Shown here piece by piece: positions 5,724 through 8,059 of a stretch of 8,059 nucleotides of DNA. The stretch is from Ruminococcaceae bacterium UBA1785 (GTDB lineage: Bacteria; Bacillota; Clostridia; Oscillospirales; Acutalibacteraceae). Numbering within the stretch: the stretch's first letter is position 1; every line of letters starts with the position of its first letter. The notes under the pieces were generated by a model. The model was given only the letters and a program-made list of their open reading frames with translations. It searched no databases and was not told the origin of the DNA. Location of the stretch: positions 6,828 to 14,886 of the forward strand of contig DCGF01000083.1 of the NCBI GenBank assembly GCA_002314555.1. Reading direction: 5' to 3'. Both the position numbers and the translations under genes were made by a program.

Positions 5724-6803
5724 TTATTTAAGATCGAGCTTCAAATCGTTCTCTTTGATCCAACCAAGTTTTCTTTCAATCTGTCCAAATACGAACGAGA
5801 GAATCGCTGGTAATACTACACAGATAAGAACAAGTCCAATCCAATCAAAAGCTGCAGGGCTTAAAGCTGCTGCCCCATTTGTTAATGCCGCTTCTGATGG
5901 AGCAAACCAACCAGTAATTACACCGATAGGTCCACAGAATCCGCATGTGCCCATGCCAGAGTTAATTGCCGCACCATTCATCTGAAGCTTGAATACGCAT
6001 GTAGCTATAGGTCCTGTAATAGCAGATGCAAGCGTTGGTGCAATCCAAATCTTTGGATTCTTTACAATGTTTGCCATCTGAAGCATTGATGTAAAAATAC
6101 CCTGAGAAACGAGTCCACCAACTTTATTCTCTTTAAATGACATCACTGCAAATCCAACCATCTGGGCACAACATCCTGCGACAGCCGCGCCGCCTGCAAG
6201 TCCTGTGAGGCTGAGCGCTGCGCAGATGGCAGCAGATGAAATAGGAAGTGTCAATGCAATACCAACTACAACTGAAACGATGATGCCCATAAGGAATGGC
6301 TGCTGATTTGTAGCCCACATGATAATGTTACCAACCCACATTGCAGCTTTACCAATTGGCGCTGCAATAAGTGCTGCAAGTCCAACACCAATCAAAATAG
6401 TAACTGTTGGAGTAACAAGTATATCAACCTTAGTTTCCTTAGATACTGCTTTACCAAACTCGGCAGCAATGATTGCTATGAAAAGTACTGCAAGCGGTCC
6501 ACCTGCACCACCTAATGTATTTGCAGCATAACCGACCGTTGCAAGCGAGAAAAGAACCATTGCTGGCGCTTTTAAAGCATAGCCTATAGCTACCGCCATA
6601 GCAGGTCCTGACATAGCCATAGCATATCCGCCTATCTCAGTGAAGAAACTGAGAGCAGGAATCATGCCAAGTGTCTTAAAAATCGTACCGATAAGGAGTG
6701 AACAGAAAAGACCTTGTGCCATAGCAGATAGTGCGTCAATTCCATACCTCTTACCAGATATTTCAATATCCTTCTTTTTTAAGAATGCCTTAAACTTACT
6801 CAC
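5724..6803 (-). CDS. PfoR/PTS EIIC-type polytopic membrane protein
   Basis: This 359-residue protein is almost entirely hydrophobic with roughly nine or ten membrane helices. It has a basic N-terminus (KFKAFLKKKDIEISGKRYG) and a charged C-terminal tail. It resembles the PTS_EIIC_2/COG3641 group that includes PfoR, first described beside the perfringolysin gene of Clostridium perfringens. Members are membrane components related to sugar permeases of the phosphotransferase system. A conserved-looking loop, NGAAINSGMGTCGFCGPIG (276-294), probably forms part of the substrate path. No EIIA or EIIB domain or gene is adjacent, so coupling to the phosphotransferase system is unproven and the substrate is unknown. 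The start is GTG at 6803-6801, supported by GGGGAGGA (6818-6811) with a 7-base gap. An ATG at 6810 opens only a four-codon frame. It is transcribed alone, and a hairpin terminator follows. Confidence 0.85.
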   Translation of the reverse strand: MSKFKAFLKKKDIEISGKRYGIDALSAMAQGLFCSLLIGTIFKTLGMIPALSFFTEIGGYAMAMSGPAMAVAIGYALKAPAMVLFSLATVGYAANTLGGAGGPLAVLFIAIIAAEFGKAVSKETKVDILVTPTVTILIGVGLAALIAAPIGKAAMWVGNIIMWATNQQPFLMGIIVSVVVGIALTLPISSAAICAALSLTGLAGGAAVAGCCAQMVGFAVMSFKENKVGGLVSQGIFTSMLQMANIVKNPKIWIAPTLASAITGPIATCVFKLQMNGAAINSGMGTCGFCGPIGVITGWFAPSEAALTNGAAALSPAAFDWIGLVLICVVLPAILSFVFGQIERKLGWIKENDLKLDLK

Positions 6804-6834
6804 CTAGCATTCCTCCCCAAAATTTGATGTATAT

Positions 6835-6864
6835 ATAATAATACATTTATTATACATTTGCAAA
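6835..6864 (-). promoter_or_regulatory. Candidate promoter region of the PfoR/EIIC-like gene
   Basis: The A/T-rich gap after the rpsI terminator contains a perfect TATAAT (6854-6849) without a good -35. It also contains an overlapping TTTGCA (6864-6859) with TATTAT (6840-6835) at an 18-base spacing. Either could start the message. The sequence does not decide between them. Confidence 0.35.
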
Positions 6865-6869
6865 AGAAA

Positions 6870-6895
6870 AAGACTTCCCAAAAAAGGGAAGTCTT
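6870..6895 (-). terminator. Intrinsic terminator of the rplM-rpsI operon
   Basis: A perfect 10-base stem (AAGACTTCCC with GGGAAGTCTT) closes a 6-base loop. On the minus strand it is followed by TTTCTTTTGC, and with the stem end this forms a T-run. It begins 10 bases after the rpsI stop, so the operon ends here and the gene to the left needs its own promoter. Confidence 0.9.
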
Positions 6896-6905
6896 GTATT
6901 CTTTG

Positions 6906-7304
6906 TTATCTCTTTGAGAACTGTGGTGCACGACGAGCGCCCTTGAGACCTGGTTTCTTTCTTTCCTTCATACGTGGATCACGTGTAAGGAAGCCAGCCT
7001 TCTTAAGTTCTGGACGAAGCTTTTCATCATACTGAAGAAGAGCACGTGAGAGACCATGACGGATAGCACCAGCCTGACCTGAAACACCACCACCGTTAAC
7101 ACGGCAAACGATGTCGAACTTCTCTGTAAGACCAAGAAGCTCAAGTGGCTGACGAACGATGAGCTTTAATGTCTCAAGACCAAAGTAATCATCGATGTCT
7201 CTGTCATTAATAGTGATTTTACCATTACCTGGATAAACACGAACACGAGCTACAGAGCTCTTTCTTCTACCTGTTCCGTAGAAATATGGATTATCGTTAT
7301 ACAT
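6906..7304 (-). CDS. rpsI: Small ribosomal subunit protein uS9
   Basis: This 132-residue protein is full length for bacterial S9. It binds 16S rRNA in the head of the 30S subunit, and its C-terminal tail reaches the P-site tRNA. The family core FYGTGRRKSSVARV is at 8-21, the signature GGGVSGQAGAIRHGLSRAL at 71-89, and the basic tail ends RRAPQFSKR with the universally conserved final Lys-Arg. The N-terminus (MYNDNPY) differs from the common MAxxxY form but is short and variable in the family. AGGAGGG (7320-7314) precedes ATG 7304 with 9 bases between. The gap to rplM is 17 bases, so this is the standard L13-S9 operon, co-transcribed from the promoter upstream of rplM. Confidence 0.98.
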   Translation of the reverse strand: MYNDNPYFYGTGRRKSSVARVRVYPGNGKITINDRDIDDYFGLETLKLIVRQPLELLGLTEKFDIVCRVNGGGVSGQAGAIRHGLSRALLQYDEKLRPELKKAGFLTRDPRMKERKKPGLKGARRAPQFSKR

Positions 7305-7321
7305 ATATTAGAGCCCTCCTA

Positions 7322-7750
7322 TTAAAATTCGCGTGCTACAGGAGCCTGAGCAGCGTGTGGATGTTCAGCACCCTTGTAAACATGAAGTCTTGTGAGAGCT
7401 TTTCTACCAAGTGTGTTAGCTGGGAGCATACCCTTAACAGCCTTAGTAACAACAAACTCTGGCTTAGTAGCTAAAAGGTCAGCATACTTATATTCTTTCA
7501 TATGACCGATATAGCCTGTGTGATGATAATACTTCTTATCCTGAAGTTTATTACCTGTAAGAACAACCTTCTCAGCGTTGATAACGATTACGAAATCGCC
7601 ACAATCAGCGTGAGGAGCAAATGTTGGCTTATGCTTGCCGCGAAGAAGAGTAGCAGCCTCTACTGCAAGAGCACCGAGAGTCTTACCTTCTGCGTCAAGT
7701 ACATACCATGTGCGATTAATATCGCCTGCTTTTGGCATATAAGTTGACAT
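7322..7750 (-). CDS. rplM: Large ribosomal subunit protein uL13
   Basis: This 142-residue protein matches the usual L13 length. L13 is an early-assembly 23S rRNA-binding protein of the 50S subunit. The N-terminus MSTYMPKAGDINRTWYVLDA and the long signature KAVKGMLPANTLGRKALTRL to HVYKGAEHPHAAQAP (104-137) are clear. The start is ATG 7750, with GGAGG (7763-7759) 8 bases upstream. An in-frame TTG at 7765 would add five residues but lies inside the ribosome binding site, so I reject it. It is the first gene of the L13-S9 operon. A TTGACT-N17-TAATAT promoter and a structured leader precede it, which suggests growth-rate or autogenous control as in other Firmicutes. Confidence 0.97.
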   Translation of the reverse strand: MSTYMPKAGDINRTWYVLDAEGKTLGALAVEAATLLRGKHKPTFAPHADCGDFVIVINAEKVVLTGNKLQDKKYYHHTGYIGHMKEYKYADLLATKPEFVVTKAVKGMLPANTLGRKALTRLHVYKGAEHPHAAQAPVAREF

Positions 7751-7795
7751 GAACTTTTCCTCCAATAATCAATTAGCAAATTATTATTTAAGTAA

Positions 7796-7818
7796 CGCGC
7801 GCATTAATAATGCGCACA
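7796..7818 (-). promoter_or_regulatory. Hairpin in the rplM leader, candidate L13 leader element
   Basis: On the minus strand TGTGCGCATTA and TAATGCGCGCG form an 11-pair stem with two wobbles around a single T. In practice the top pairs open to a loop of about five bases. It lies in the 78-base leader between the predicted start (near 7828) and the L13 ribosome binding site. A small L13 leader motif is known in Bacillota. I cannot confirm that this matches it. Confidence 0.45.
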
Positions 7819-7834
7819 ACTAACGTGCTCGACT

Positions 7835-7863
7835 ATATTACCACCCATAATATATAGAGTCAA
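7835..7863 (-). promoter_or_regulatory. Promoter of the rplM-rpsI operon
   Basis: TTGACT (7863-7858), 17 bases and TAATAT (7840-7835), preceded by TGG as an extended -10, form a strong promoter with a start near 7828. The DNA just upstream (7864-7900) is almost purely A/T and could act as an UP element, as is common for ribosomal genes. Confidence 0.75.
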
Positions 7864-7979
7864 CATTTATTTTTCAATTTTTTAATTTAAAAATCAAATA
7901 CTCGTATATTCTCTTTTTTTCTCTCAAATTCTCTCATTTTCTAACTTACGATTTTTACAAATTGGCGCCTAATAATAAT
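7864..7979. other. A/T-rich non-coding stretch upstream of the rplM promoter
   Basis: The left part is A/T-rich (possible UP element). The middle, about 7908-7942, is a pyrimidine tract with repeated CTCT. A GGCGCC palindrome is at 7964-7969. I see no gene, RNA or further promoter here. The gene that should lie further upstream is outside the window. Confidence 0.5.
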
Positions 7980-8059
7980 GCCCGAGCCTTTCAAAAAAGC
8001 CCGAGCCTTTCAAAAAAAAAACCAAGCCTTTCAAAAAAAACCAAGCCTTTCAAAAAAAA
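7980..8059. repeat. Degenerate tandem repeat at the window end (GCCCGAGCCTTTC plus poly-A)
   Basis: There are four head-to-tail units: 7980-7998, 7999-8021, 8022-8040 and 8041-8059. Each has the core CC(G/A)AGCCTTTC followed by 6 to 10 As. Units 1 and 2 read GCCCGAG and units 3 and 4 read CCAAG. On the minus strand each looks like the 3' arm of a terminator with its T-tract (CTCGGGCTTTTTT) but without the matching 5' arm. The array runs off the window. It may be a real variable repeat or an assembly artefact at a contig edge. Confidence 0.75.

Noticed and set aside
7751..7765. Five extra residues on L13 from TTG 7765
   Set aside because: The TTG is part of the GGAGG ribosome site of ATG 7750, and L13 proteins begin at the MSTYMPK position.
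7980..8059. CRISPR array at the window end
   Set aside because: Units are only 19-23 bases and are separated only by A-runs, with no unique spacers and no cas genes.

Overview
The window looks like chromosomal DNA from a low-GC Gram-positive anaerobe of the Clostridia, possibly Lachnospiraceae. The evidence is strong AGGAGG ribosome binding sites, A/T-rich intergenic DNA with TTGACA/TATAAT-type promoters, a perfect CIRCE operator, the rplM-rpsI pair, a class II fructose-bisphosphate aldolase and a DUF348/G5/3D cell-wall protein. The family-level placement is inference from protein character. The right end runs into a degenerate tandem repeat with poly-A tracts and may be a contig edge.

Layout, left to right. 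Positions 1-468 (+) hold the C-terminal half of a class II fructose-bisphosphate aldolase. It converges on a two-gene minus-strand operon of paralogous alpha/beta hydrolases (513-1421 and 1418-2440), and a strong two-way terminator lies between them. A 304-bp divergent region follows. It holds the hydrolase promoter, a perfect CIRCE (HrcA) operator, an extended -10 promoter and a 17-pair leader hairpin ahead of an Hsp20 small heat-shock gene (2745-3176, +). A second two-way terminator separates hsp20 from a minus-strand amidohydrolase (3259-4047). Upstream of that are a secreted or membrane-anchored 3D-domain cell-wall protein (4125-5378, -), a PfoR/EIIC-type membrane protein with a GTG start (5724-6803, -), and the ribosomal protein operon rplM-rpsI (7750-6906, -). 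The rplM promoter has a -35, an extended -10 and a structured leader.

Most genes are single-gene or two-gene transcription units closed by their own intrinsic hairpin. The window has no mobile element, tRNA, rRNA, CRISPR array or recognisable defence cassette. The genes are ordinary housekeeping or envelope functions, and the more interesting signals are regulatory. The first is the CIRCE operator placed upstream of the hsp20 promoter, with a leader hairpin that contains a sequence complementary to the hsp20 Shine-Dalgarno. The second is a perfect match to the WalR box consensus, plus a 7-bp-arm palindrome, upstream of the 3D-domain wall protein. The third is the pair of translationally coupled hydrolases that share an unusual cysteine-rich motif at the catalytic histidine. 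I found no convincing evidence of a wholly new system.
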